From an uncultured Aquimarina sp. (GTDB lineage Bacteria > Bacteroidota > Bacteroidia > Flavobacteriales > Flavobacteriaceae), in assembly GCF_947496855.1 (NCBI RefSeq), contig NZ_CANMED010000001.1, positions 744,001-808,000 on the forward strand: a stretch of 64,000 nt of DNA, in the 5' to 3' direction. This document shows, one piece after another, positions 1-7,521 of the stretch (position 1 is the stretch's first letter; every line of letters starts with the position of its first letter). A program made the position numbers and the translations under genes. Below the pieces are notes generated by a model, which saw only the letters and a list, made by a program, of their open reading frames with translations, did not search any database and had not been told where the DNA came from.

Positions 1-1346
1 GGATCATCACTATTCAATTGGAAATCTGTCCAGTTACCAGACCATGTATGCACTTTAGCAATTAACTTTTTCGTCGTTTTATCATACCAAGTTACCATCG
101 TGTAATCTGAACCAAACCATACCCTTGGTGTTGCTCCTGCTATAGGGCTATCTAGTTTTATATTACGAGCAGTATTTAAAGCCTGATCTTTATATGTATA
201 AACAGCTTTTGATCCCTGTGGATACAAAATGCTTTTTAATGCTCCAGGATACGTGTCCTGAACTCTATCATAATAATCAAATTCAATTCCAGGAAGTGAA
301 CTTCCTGTAGGTTGTACTTGCCAAAAACTTTTTAGAACTCGTTTCCACATGAGTGGATATATGGTATCCTGACTATTGTTTCCTAAGTTTATAAAATCAT
401 ACTCAAATAAAATTGAAAATTGAAGTATATCAATATGATTATATACCTCTATGTAATCCAGAAATCTTGTTTCTAATTGATCCTGATACGCATTTGGTGT
501 GTCTTTTTGCGTATGCAAAGCCTTATATTCAATAATATTTTTGCTCCCAACATTATTGGCTCCAAACTTTTCTCCATAGTGAAAAGAAATAGTTCTACTA
601 AAACTATCCTTAATTGTATTTATATAAGATGCTTGCGTATACTTTAATCCATTTTTATCTCCAACACTAACTTCAATATTATCATATGAATACAAAATAG
701 TTTCTCCCCAAGAGTTCCTGATTTCTGACAAATTCCAAGAACTTACATACTGTTCCTGACCGTTTAACACGGACGTTGCTCCTTGCCAGTTACCCCATTC
801 TACACCATATTGTAATGTATTCCGACCGCTATTTTTATCTCCATAAATATGAACAGTACCGTCTTCTTTTACGATAGTCCATTTCTCCTTAGTTTCATCA
901 TAACTAATATCCCAAAACTCAAAATTTCTTAACTGAAACAATAATATATCTGATGGTTTATTGGGAAGAATTCCATCCTGAACTAACTGGTTACCAGAAC
1001 CACTATCTAACAAGTAATATTCATTAGAAGATTCAGATCCACTTCCATTTTTATTGACTGAAATTTTATCAAAAGACATATCCCATCCCAACCCCAATAT
1101 TCCTGTAGGATTAAGTAAATTCCAGTTTTTAACACTATTCTGCACATTACTATTATACATAACACCAATGTTTACGTCTAAATCTTTTCGCCCAGGAAAA
1201 GAAGCTATGTTAATAGGAATATTTGCTGTTCCGGTAAAAAGATTAACACTATCTTTTATCTGACCTACTGCATCATTGCTAAACTGAAATGTGGTTACCT
1301 GCGGCAAACCTTGTTCATTACTGTTTTTGTGTGAATTAAAACTCAT
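1..1346 (-). CDS. SpvB/TcB-like (Tc toxin / RHS-type) protein, N-terminal part, runs off the left edge
   Basis: The frame is open from an ATG at 1346 to the window edge, giving 448 codons without a stop. The N-terminus has the layout of SpvB/TcB N-terminal regions: a 'LFTGTANIPI' stretch near residue 40, then 'PGRKDLDVNVGVMYNS', then 'ILGLGWDMSF', which matches the usual 'LLGLGWSL' signature. The rest is rich in Tyr, Trp and Asp and looks like beta-propeller/RHS-type sequence. There is no signal peptide, as in TcB proteins. It starts 6 nt after the terpene-cyclase-like gene and is the last visible gene of that operon. The C-terminus, where an RHS core or toxin would sit, is not in view, so whether it is a toxin, a carrier or a surface protein is open. 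Confidence 0.7.
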   Translation of the reverse strand, partial: MSFNSHKNSNEQGLPQVTTFQFSNDAVGQIKDSVNLFTGTANIPINIASFPGRKDLDVNIGVMYNSNVQNSVKNWNLLNPTGILGLGWDMSFDKISVNKNGSGSESSNEYYLLDSGSGNQLVQDGILPNKPSDILLFQLRNFEFWDISYDETKEKWTIVKEDGTVHIYGDKNSGRNTLQYGVEWGNWQGATSVLNGQEQYVSSWNLSEIRNSWGETILYSYDNIEVSVGDKNGLKYTQASYINTIKDSFSRTISFHYGEKFGANNVGSKNIIEYKALHTQKDTPNAYQDQLETRFLDYIEVYNHIDILQFSILFEYDFINLGNNSQDTIYPLMWKRVLKSFWQVQPTGSSLPGIEFDYYDRVQDTYPGALKSILYPQGSKAVYTYKDQALNTARNIKLDSPIAGATPRVWFGSDYTMVTWYDKTTKKLIAKVHTWSGNWTDFQLNSDD

Positions 1347-1352
1347 GTCTGC

Positions 1353-2507
1353 TTATTTTTTATTAGTTCTTAATATGAATTTTTGACAGGCTTTGGTTAC
1401 AAAATTGTTTGTAATTGTTGCACTCTCATAAGTAAGAATTGTATGGATATAACCACTCGGTCTTCCCATTGGCATGCGGATAAATGGGCTTGACTCCCAC
1501 CCCAGTATTTTATTATATTTTTCTTGTAAAAAAACGCGACTCTTTTCTAACCAATTAGAATCAATATTAATCCCTAGGTATGTATTAGCTTCATATATTC
1601 CTAATAAAGCTAAGGCTGTCTGTAACGAACTTGATACTTCATTCTCCAATGCCCAACCACCATCTGCTTTTCTCGAATTAATTAAAAAGTCTACCGCTTT
1701 TTTTACAATTTGTTTATCCCCATTATTAGCACAAATAGCTCTTATACTCATATATGTGCCATAATTTTTCCCATAGTACCAGGTACTTTTCCATGAATAT
1801 TGTTCGTGACTATTATACATGAAAGACAGTCCTTGTTTTATTTCTTTAGAAAATCTATCCTCATCATAAATACTTAATGCATACAAAACATTAGCAACAA
1901 CGTCAATATCTGATCCTTTACCCCAAGCTTTATTTACCCAAATAGTTTGTAATTGCTCCTCTAATGATTGATTTTCTTGAGGAATAATCCAAGATTCCCA
2001 TCCTTTATCTATATTAGCTTGATCCCTGAATAATACTTTTAATGGTTCTTCAAATAAGGATGTTGTTTCTTTTTTGTATCCACTTCTGCACAGTACTTGT
2101 ATAACCTGTGCTAAATCATCTGCATCAGGAGGTAACTCTCTTAATTTTGGAAAATAGGCCCAACCACCTACTCCTTCTTTTCGTCTGGACTCAATGAGAT
2201 AATTAGCTTCAGATCTAATAATATTTTCTAGTTGATCATCTAGTACGGTATTCGCATCAAGGAAAGTGTCCAAAATTAAAGCTCTTTGAAAAATATCCCC
2301 TTCTTGAAATTCTTCTGCTACCTGAAAAACTTCGGGAGAAAAAGGCATCACATGTTTTGTGTTTACATATCCATTATAATACTCATCGATCAAATGATCA
2401 ACACCATTCAAGAACATATTCTTCCAGGTATTCTTTTTAGTTGAAAAATTTATTTGTTGAATAATTAGATTTTCTACTTTACTTTCCTCCTTATTTATTT
2501 TAAACAT
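1353..2507 (-). CDS. Prenyltransferase/squalene-cyclase-repeat protein with a DADD motif (class II terpene cyclase-like)
   Basis: This 384-aa protein is built of alpha/alpha-barrel repeats of the prenyltransferase/squalene oxidase type. Around residues 114-131 it reads GGWAYF followed by PPDADDLAQVIQVL, which lines up with the GWGFQ...PDxDDTA segment holding the catalytic DxDD acid of squalene-hopene cyclases. A second repeat (DIDVVANVLYAL, about 200-211) and a QW-like DGGWA (282-286) follow. It is about half the length of a true SHC (around 630 aa), so it may be a single-barrel relative. Its start overlaps the end of the upstream oxygenase gene by 8 nt, so the two are translationally coupled. 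No signal peptide is seen. The fold is fairly secure; cyclase activity is inferred from the DADD motif. Confidence 0.65.
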   Translation of the reverse strand: MFKINKEESKVENLIIQQINFSTKKNTWKNMFLNGVDHLIDEYYNGYVNTKHVMPFSPEVFQVAEEFQEGDIFQRALILDTFLDANTVLDDQLENIIRSEANYLIESRRKEGVGGWAYFPKLRELPPDADDLAQVIQVLCRSGYKKETTSLFEEPLKVLFRDQANIDKGWESWIIPQENQSLEEQLQTIWVNKAWGKGSDIDVVANVLYALSIYDEDRFSKEIKQGLSFMYNSHEQYSWKSTWYYGKNYGTYMSIRAICANNGDKQIVKKAVDFLINSRKADGGWALENEVSSSLQTALALLGIYEANTYLGINIDSNWLEKSRVFLQEKYNKILGWESSPFIRMPMGRPSGYIHTILTYESATITNNFVTKACQKFILRTNKK

Positions 2508-3402
2508 GTTCTTCTCTTTTATTAAATTGATTTAATAATTGAAATAGCACTTCTTTACTTGGCGATTTTTGAATATTAATCGATTCTAATAATTCATATT
2601 CAGTCTCATTAGGTTTACTAAATAGCGGAGTAGATAAATAGTATGAATTATCCACTTCAAACATTTCTGCTACTTCCTTTTCTTCTATAGCTTTATAATG
2701 ATGGTACCTCAATTCACTTTCTTTAGGTCCTGCCAAACAAGCAGCAACAATTCTTGGATGTAGACTCTTGTTAGAAGGCGAAGCATGAAATAAAGCTGGA
2801 CTTCCTATATATGCCTGGCCAGCTTTCATAGACAATGATTTCCCGAAATTTTCCAATAAGGAATCTTGTATTGATGAATATGGAAACAATTGTCCGCCGC
2901 ATCTCGGGTTATCTAAAATTGTATGACTACCTGGAATAACTTCCAAAGCACCATTTTCTGGATTTGTATCTACAAGTGGAACCCATATCCCTAAAGGGTT
3001 GAAATTTCTTTCATCTAGAAATGATGGGTCTTGATGAAGAGGTACTACTCCATTATTTTTATTAGGATACTTTATATTAAAATTTCCCCAGAAGAACTTG
3101 ACATCGACAAACAACCCCTGTATCGCTCTCTGAAAAGTTGTATTTATAATTGAAGACACGGCAAAGCGATATTCAGTATTCTTACTCATTATTGTAGAAG
3201 CAAATGCTGCTTGTCCCAAATCACCTTCAAGCATTCTATAAGAATTTATTAATTCCTGGACTTCTGAAGTATTTAAAAAATCAATAACTACAAAACCATT
3301 TTTAAGAAAAAATTTATTTAAAATATCATCTTTAAAAAGTACTCTAGTATTTTTCTTCTTTTCAAAAGAATTGTTATTTAATAATTCTTCTTTAATGCTC
3401 AT
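2500..3402 (-). CDS. Phytanoyl-CoA dioxygenase (PhyH) family Fe(II)/2-oxoglutarate oxygenase
   Basis: This 300-aa protein has the double-stranded beta-helix motif set of PhyH enzymes. The iron ligands are HQD at His123/Asp125 (in PLHQDPSF) and distal His206 (in LFHASPSN), and Arg217 probably binds 2-oxoglutarate. All key residues are present, so it should be an active hydroxylase or desaturase. The substrate is unknown. It is paralogous to the next gene upstream (3451-4290), sharing HQDP, GALEVI, GQAYIG and the tail LFSKP/LFSRP. PhyH enzymes often tailor natural products, which fits the terpene-cyclase-like neighbour whose start it overlaps. Confidence 0.8.
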   Translation of the reverse strand: MSIKEELLNNNSFEKKKNTRVLFKDDILNKFFLKNGFVVIDFLNTSEVQELINSYRMLEGDLGQAAFASTIMSKNTEYRFAVSSIINTTFQRAIQGLFVDVKFFWGNFNIKYPNKNNGVVPLHQDPSFLDERNFNPLGIWVPLVDTNPENGALEVIPGSHTILDNPRCGGQLFPYSSIQDSLLENFGKSLSMKAGQAYIGSPALFHASPSNKSLHPRIVAACLAGPKESELRYHHYKAIEEKEVAEMFEVDNSYYLSTPLFSKPNETEYELLESINIQKSPSKEVLFQLLNQFNKREEHV

Positions 3403-3450
3403 GACTTCTTATTATTTAATTCTCTTTAGGCAATTAAAACAAACACTAAA

Positions 3451-4290
3451 CTAGACAGTTGTTACACCATTGATAATAGCATCTATTTTTGTTTCGTTTA
3501 GTGGTTCGAATTGACTAGCTACCTCTTCAATTTTTTTTGCTTTACTTTCATCTGGTCTGCTAAAAAGTGGATTTTCTATATAATGACCCGCTTCTAATTC
3601 AAAAACTTCCATGGTCTTGCCTGGGTTTTTAAAATCTTGATAATAGCATCTCATTTGGCTTTCTTCTTCTGCCATCCACGCTAAAGCCGCAACTCTTTCC
3701 TGACTGCTCATATTTGATGGTGACCAATGAAAAACTTTAGAGTTACCTATATAAGCTTGTCCTGCTTTGATGTCTAATCTTTTGAAATACTTTTCTAATA
3801 GTAAAGGCACTAAATTGTTGTATGGAAATCTAGGTAATGTACTTCTGGGGTATTCATTAAGCAAATGACTTCTGTCAATTACTTCTAGTGCTCCATTAGT
3901 TTCATCCGTATCTATTAATGGCACCCATATGGTAATTCCCTGATATTTACTTTCATCTACATATGTTGGATCTTGATGCATCGAACAAAGACCTTTTTCC
4001 TGATTGGGTTGTTTGGAAGTAAATATTCCAAAAAACATTTTAAATCGATCAAAATGTTTGTTAACTGCATTACCAAATACCGAAGTAATGATATTAGATA
4101 CCTTTTTTCTATAATCGGCATCCATACTCATATTAGATGTCGAAAAACCCATTTGGATAGGTTGCCCATTTAGCTCTTTATATATCTCTTTTAACTGGGT
4201 TACTTCTTCTAAATTTAAAAAGTCTATAACCACATACCCTTTATCTTCAAATTCTAATTGAAGTTTTCGATCTTTAAAAATAGTTCTCAT
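3451..4290 (-). CDS. PhyH family Fe(II)/2-oxoglutarate oxygenase, second copy
   Basis: This 279-aa protein is a paralogue of the gene at 2500-3402. Its facial triad is His105-x-Asp107 (SMHQDPTY) and His188 (VFHWSPSN), with Arg199 as the likely 2-oxoglutarate anchor. Both copies share GALEVI, IGxS and the C-terminal LFSRP region, so they probably arose by local duplication, but they have diverged strongly. Two intact oxygenases in one operon suggest two successive oxidations of one product or two sites on one substrate. It lies 48 nt from its downstream partner and 72 nt from the small CGKC protein. Family is sure, substrate is not known. Confidence 0.8.
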   Translation of the reverse strand: MRTIFKDRKLQLEFEDKGYVVIDFLNLEEVTQLKEIYKELNGQPIQMGFSTSNMSMDADYRKKVSNIITSVFGNAVNKHFDRFKMFFGIFTSKQPNQEKGLCSMHQDPTYVDESKYQGITIWVPLIDTDETNGALEVIDRSHLLNEYPRSTLPRFPYNNLVPLLLEKYFKRLDIKAGQAYIGNSKVFHWSPSNMSSQERVAALAWMAEEESQMRCYYQDFKNPGKTMEVFELEAGHYIENPLFSRPDESKAKKIEEVASQFEPLNETKIDAIINGVTTV

Positions 4291-4362
4291 ATAATGTTTA
4301 TATTAAATTGTCTTAATAGCATCATTTTAATTAGTAATCGTTACTATTTAGATCATAAAAAA

Positions 4363-4668
4363 TTATTGCTTTTTACCAAAAATTATTTGTAAACTGTACA
4401 CCCAGGATAGCATGATTGCAAAAGGAACAGCTGGAAACACCCAATAATTATATATTGGTCTGGCACCTAAAAAAAGAATAGGATACCCTTTAGCTTTTGG
4501 ATAGTCTTCAAAAAATAGTTTAATACTTTCATCCACTTCCAGAGGAATTCTTTTCACAAAGTTGAAAGAAAGTAACACCACTAACTTTGATAAAACTTTA
4601 CATTTCCCACAATACCCCTGGTAATAAATTAGAATTCTATTTCTAGGAATAATTACATCTTGTTTCAT
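4363..4668 (-). CDS. Small thioredoxin-like (DUF393-type) protein with a CGKC motif and a membrane segment
   Basis: This 101-aa protein starts with a beta strand (RILIYYQGYC) leading into CGKC at residues 20-23, the position of the redox motif in thioredoxin-fold and DUF393 proteins (usually DGxCxxC). A cis-Pro-like segment (GYPILFLG) follows near residue 62. The C-terminal 30 residues form one hydrophobic helix (FPAVPFAIMLSWVYSL), so it is likely anchored in the inner membrane. In the operon it may supply or remove disulfides; the flanking glycine-rich and 342-aa proteins both contain Cys clusters. The link to their maturation is only inference. Confidence 0.55.
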   Translation of the reverse strand: MKQDVIIPRNRILIYYQGYCGKCKVLSKLVVLLSFNFVKRIPLEVDESIKLFFEDYPKAKGYPILFLGARPIYNYWVFPAVPFAIMLSWVYSLQIIFGKKQ

Positions 4669-4722
4669 CTATAAATTTTTATTTTACTCTATTACTTTTG
4701 ATTAGAAAGTCTTTAGAAGTAT

Positions 4723-5751
4723 CTAATCATCTTGTCTGGGTAATTTATTTTTTAAGTATAAATTTATTCTAACGTTACCTTTTCTATCAACCCCTATTCC
4801 GTAATAAGAAACGGCACACTGATTATCAAGAACACTATCATCTACCGGAAATGGTTTTACATCATTCGTTAATGTTGTTTTATTTAGTAAAGCAATCCAT
4901 TCTTTAGAGTTCAGTTTTACACAAGAATTACAACCACATACATCTATTTTAGCATCAAACATTTTGGATGAAGCGATATGAAAACCTATGTTAAAAACAA
5001 GTCCAGAAAGTCTTATCTTATTATCTCCAACCACATCATTTAAAAAAGCAGTAAACTTATCTTCCTTTAATAGAGGGATATCTAAATCCATAAGCGAAGT
5101 AGGCTTTGATAAACGGAAATAGATTTTAGCTCGTAGATTTTCGAAATTACTACCCTCTAAACCTATACTCATAATATCTGCAAAAGGTTTAACAGAATCA
5201 ATAAAAGAATCCACCTCGGTATTATTTGGCATTAAATCAGTCATCCAACCTCTTAAGCGTTCCCAAGAAGCATCATGTCCTCCTCTTCTTCCGTCTATAT
5301 ATACGGCCATTCCCGATCTATCAGGTGAAGCTCCTAACCAAAATACCCCATCTGGATACTCTTCTAATACTTCTTGTTCTTTAGGTAAATGATATGCAAG
5401 CATCTCTTCACATATCTTCTTGATATCATCGGATCCTGTTCTTTTATAGAGTTTTTGTAAAGCCAAATAGCTATGTTGATATCTTTCTTTGGGTGGACCT
5501 ATTATACAAGAAGGATCACTTATAAACCGTCCTTGCAATCCACTATTAGAAGAGCTAATACAATATTGAAGAGGGCTTCCATCAGAATTTAATCCTGATT
5601 TACCGCCTAGTGTCCACTTAGTTTCATTTGGTAAGGCAAGTAATTCATCCCTAAGCCGCAACACCTGCTTAGCCGGAGCCAAGCTAAGTGTTGTAGCATA
5701 AGATGAAAGTTGCGTTACATTATTAATGATATTTTCTTTAGTATCATTCAT
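4723..5751 (-). CDS. Unknown protein, possibly a prenyltransferase-barrel (PT/ABBA) enzyme
   Basis: I do not firmly recognise this 342-aa protein. It has no signal peptide or membrane segment. From about residue 185 it shows repeated strand-like units of alternating hydrophobic residues: IMSIGLEGS...LRAKIYFRL, then IRLSGLVFNIGFHI...FDAKIDV, then a C-terminal CAVSYYGIGVDRKGNVRINLYL. This spacing and the closing 'YYGIGVD...NLYLK' strand resemble ABBA/PT-barrel prenyltransferases such as the cyanobactin PatF/PagF group. The middle carries a Cys-rich DVCGCNSC. If it is a prenyltransferase, the operon would contain both a prenyl-transfer and a cyclising enzyme. This assignment rests on pattern only and needs a structure prediction. 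Confidence 0.45.
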   Translation of the reverse strand: MNDTKENIINNVTQLSSYATTLSLAPAKQVLRLRDELLALPNETKWTLGGKSGLNSDGSPLQYCISSSNSGLQGRFISDPSCIIGPPKERYQHSYLALQKLYKRTGSDDIKKICEEMLAYHLPKEQEVLEEYPDGVFWLGASPDRSGMAVYIDGRRGGHDASWERLRGWMTDLMPNNTEVDSFIDSVKPFADIMSIGLEGSNFENLRAKIYFRLSKPTSLMDLDIPLLKEDKFTAFLNDVVGDNKIRLSGLVFNIGFHIASSKMFDAKIDVCGCNSCVKLNSKEWIALLNKTTLTNDVKPFPVDDSVLDNQCAVSYYGIGVDRKGNVRINLYLKNKLPRQDD

Positions 5752-5765
5752 AAATACGCTTTTTA

Positions 5766-6431
5766 TTATACTGGTTGAGTAATAATATTACTTGGCGTAC
5801 CATTATTTCCTGCAGTACCACCTGCTCCGGCAGCACCTCCACTAGCGGGCTTTCCTCCTGGAGAACCAGCTTTGCCGGCTACGCCAGCTACGCCAGACAC
5901 ACCTCCAGATCCACCCTTTGGTGTTGGAGTTGAGGTTAAAATGTTTCCACCATGGTATTGTACTACAATTTGATTACCATTTCCGCCATTTCCACCATTT
6001 CCGCCATTTCCACCATCTCCGCCAGTTCCTGCGTCTCCACCATTACTACCACCACAATCAGAACCAGCAGGACATCCAGAGGGTTTTCCACCATCTCCAC
6101 CACTTCCACCAGCTTGCCCAGTGCCGCCATCTCCACCATCTCCGCCACTTCCAGCAGCAGCAGAAACACTAATTGTTCCTGTCAGTTGTCCTATCGTAAT
6201 CGTAGCTGAAGGACAGTCTGAACCATCTCCAGCAGAAGATCCAGTTCCTCCTGCTACTCCACTACTTCCTGAAGTACCGGAACTTGAACTTGGACGGCAT
6301 ACTGAATCCCAATCACAGTTCGCATTCCTACCATTATCTCCACTATGCGCAGGAGTTGTTTGACTTTTTCCATTTGAACCTGCTGCACCGTCAGCACCGG
6401 CTATGATTATATCACCTGTTAAATTGCTCAT
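5766..6431 (-). CDS. Glycine-rich collagen-like repeat protein
   Basis: This 221-aa protein has about 30% glycine (68 by my count), in GGD/GGN/GGS triplets through residues 93-153 and a second AGxAGxxGG block near the end. Between them lies a strand-like stretch (NQIVVQYHGGN). It has six Cys in CDWDSVC, DCPS and GCPAGSDCGG, which might form disulfides. No signal peptide is visible: it begins MSNLTGDIIIAGADG. Such sequence is structural or a modification substrate rather than an enzyme. It is the second gene of the operon, 16 nt after the 113-aa protein and 14 nt before the 342-aa protein. Function unknown. Confidence 0.65.
   Translation of the reverse strand: MSNLTGDIIIAGADGAAGSNGKSQTTPAHSGDNGRNANCDWDSVCRPSSSSGTSGSSGVAGGTGSSAGDGSDCPSATITIGQLTGTISVSAAAGSGGDGGDGGTGQAGGSGGDGGKPSGCPAGSDCGGSNGGDAGTGGDGGNGGNGGNGGNGNQIVVQYHGGNILTSTPTPKGGSGGVSGVAGVAGKAGSPGGKPASGGAAGAGGTAGNNGTPSNIITQPV
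5976..6023 (-). repeat. In-gene 9-bp tandem repeat coding Gly-Gly-Asn/Asp
   Basis: On the plus strand the unit is a nonamer of the type CCRCCATTT repeated about five times with small changes. It encodes the GGN/GGD core of the glycine-rich protein. Slippage here could change the length of the protein by whole triplets without breaking the frame. Confidence 0.7.
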
Positions 6432-6447
6432 TTCGAATGTTTTTTAA

Positions 6448-6789
6448 TTATTTTTTTATTAATTCGTCGATTCTAATATCCGCCGTTGTCAATACTCTAA
6501 TTTGTCCTCCTGGTTCAATCGTTACCTTTCCAAAGCCAACTGAAACAGGACCACTTCCCGAAATAACCAAAGGGTTAGCAGCAGTAACCACAACATCTGG
6601 AGCTACTTTATAAACCGCTACTTTGGGTAAATTTGATTTGGCTAAGCTTTTACTTTTGGTAGTAGTTTCTATTTTAAAATCTTTTATTTGATCAAGATCT
6701 TTTAATTCAGGCTTATGACTTGAATCTGGATGAGGAGGGTTTGAAAAAAACAATTTCCCACCGGCTGTTGAAATACCATTTGTGCTCAT
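6448..6789 (-). CDS. Small unknown protein with a beta-helix-like C-terminus; first gene of the operon
   Basis: This 113-aa protein starts MSTNGISTAGGKLFF without a signal peptide, then has a Lys/Ser-rich polar linker (about 25-55). The second half is made of short strands (VVVTAANPLVISGSGPV, VTIEPGGQIRVL) that recall beta-helix or bactofilin-like rungs. I know no named family for it. As the first, small gene of the operon it would be made in large amounts, which would suit a structural subunit or a precursor peptide. Both ideas are inference. Confidence 0.55.
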   Translation of the reverse strand: MSTNGISTAGGKLFFSNPPHPDSSHKPELKDLDQIKDFKIETTTKSKSLAKSNLPKVAVYKVAPDVVVTAANPLVISGSGPVSVGFGKVTIEPGGQIRVLTTADIRIDELIKK

Positions 6790-7512
6790 AATTTTGTTTT
6801 ATTAATTATTAAATTATACTTAATAAAGCCACCCTTAATAGAAAAAATATAGTGATCAATTATATTTTAATTTTGAATATATTTTTTATGAAATATCATT
6901 TTATATTAGAAAATCGATTGTACCATAACTTATAAAAATGATGACACCATTGATGTCGTTTTTTGTTCATAAAAAACATTAAGAATCGCCCCTTTTTTAT
7001 GCTTGGAATTAGGTATCCAAACTTGTTTCTATAGTACTATATTACAAATCTACAACCTAATCAACATGAGAACAACCAGTATAAATACTTGTTTTACAAG
7101 TAATTTACCTGTAAACGAAATCGGTTATTCATTCTTTTACACTTAAAAGTAATTATGCTTAAATATTGTTTAGACCAATTATAGTAACATATCATAAAAT
7201 CGGGGAATAATACAATTTTAAATAAAGAGTTTATTAGTAAAAAAAGTGAATACTATAGAGAATTAATATGACTAAAATGAATTCGGTAAGTTTCGATTTC
7301 ATCTATATTATAGCTGTTAAAAACAGTTATAATAATATTTTTAATTTTGTGTCATATTACAATGATGAATAGAGGGAATAATCAACTTTGATACGGTTCA
7401 TATTCAGTTATAGTTATAGAAGAAATATTAGAATAGAAAATTTTCAAAAGTATTGAGATAAACAACAAGTAAAAGATAAGTTTGTGGTGGGATTATTTCG
7501 TAACTGTTACCA
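6790..7512. other. AT-rich intergenic region upstream of the accessory operon
   Basis: The 723 nt between the operon and menE contain no convincing gene. The longest sensible ATG frame on the plus strand (7066-7146) codes only 26 residues. The region holds the likely promoter of the minus-strand operon. A TAATTTTG box on the plus strand at 7342-7349 has no gene behind it. The low GC and lack of genes fit an insertion boundary or a long regulatory leader. Confidence 0.5.
7045..7075 (-). promoter_or_regulatory. Candidate Bacteroidota-type promoter for the accessory operon
   Basis: On the minus strand TAGATTTG (7052-7045) fits the TAnnTTTG -7 consensus, and a TTG at 7075-7073 lies 20 nt upstream, the expected place of the -33 element. 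Transcription would start near 7038 and leave a leader of about 250 nt before the 113-aa gene. The match is seen directly; activity is inferred. Confidence 0.35.
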
Positions 7513-7521
7513 TTATCCCAC
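7487..7521 (-). terminator. Hairpin at the end of menE, possible terminator
   Basis: GTGGGAT (7487-7493) pairs with ATCCCAC (7515-7521), and the loop contains a second small stem (GTAAC/GTTAC). The structure overlaps the menE stop codon. There is no U-rich tail, so termination here is uncertain. Confidence 0.25.

Noticed and set aside
1054..1764. Plus-strand frames opposite the SpvB-like and cyclase-like genes
   Set aside because: They are shadows of clear minus-strand proteins.
5976..6023. Short regular repeats that could look like a CRISPR array
   Set aside because: The unit is 9 bp with no spacers and lies in a coding frame.
5918..6363. Several plus-strand frames (His/Thr/Pro-rich) opposite the glycine-rich gene
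   Set aside because: They are mirror frames of the GGN/GGD repeat; low complexity and no start signals.
7066..7146. Plus-strand 26-codon frame in the 6790-7512 gap
   Set aside because: Too short, no ribosome-binding site, and sits on the likely promoter of the opposite operon.
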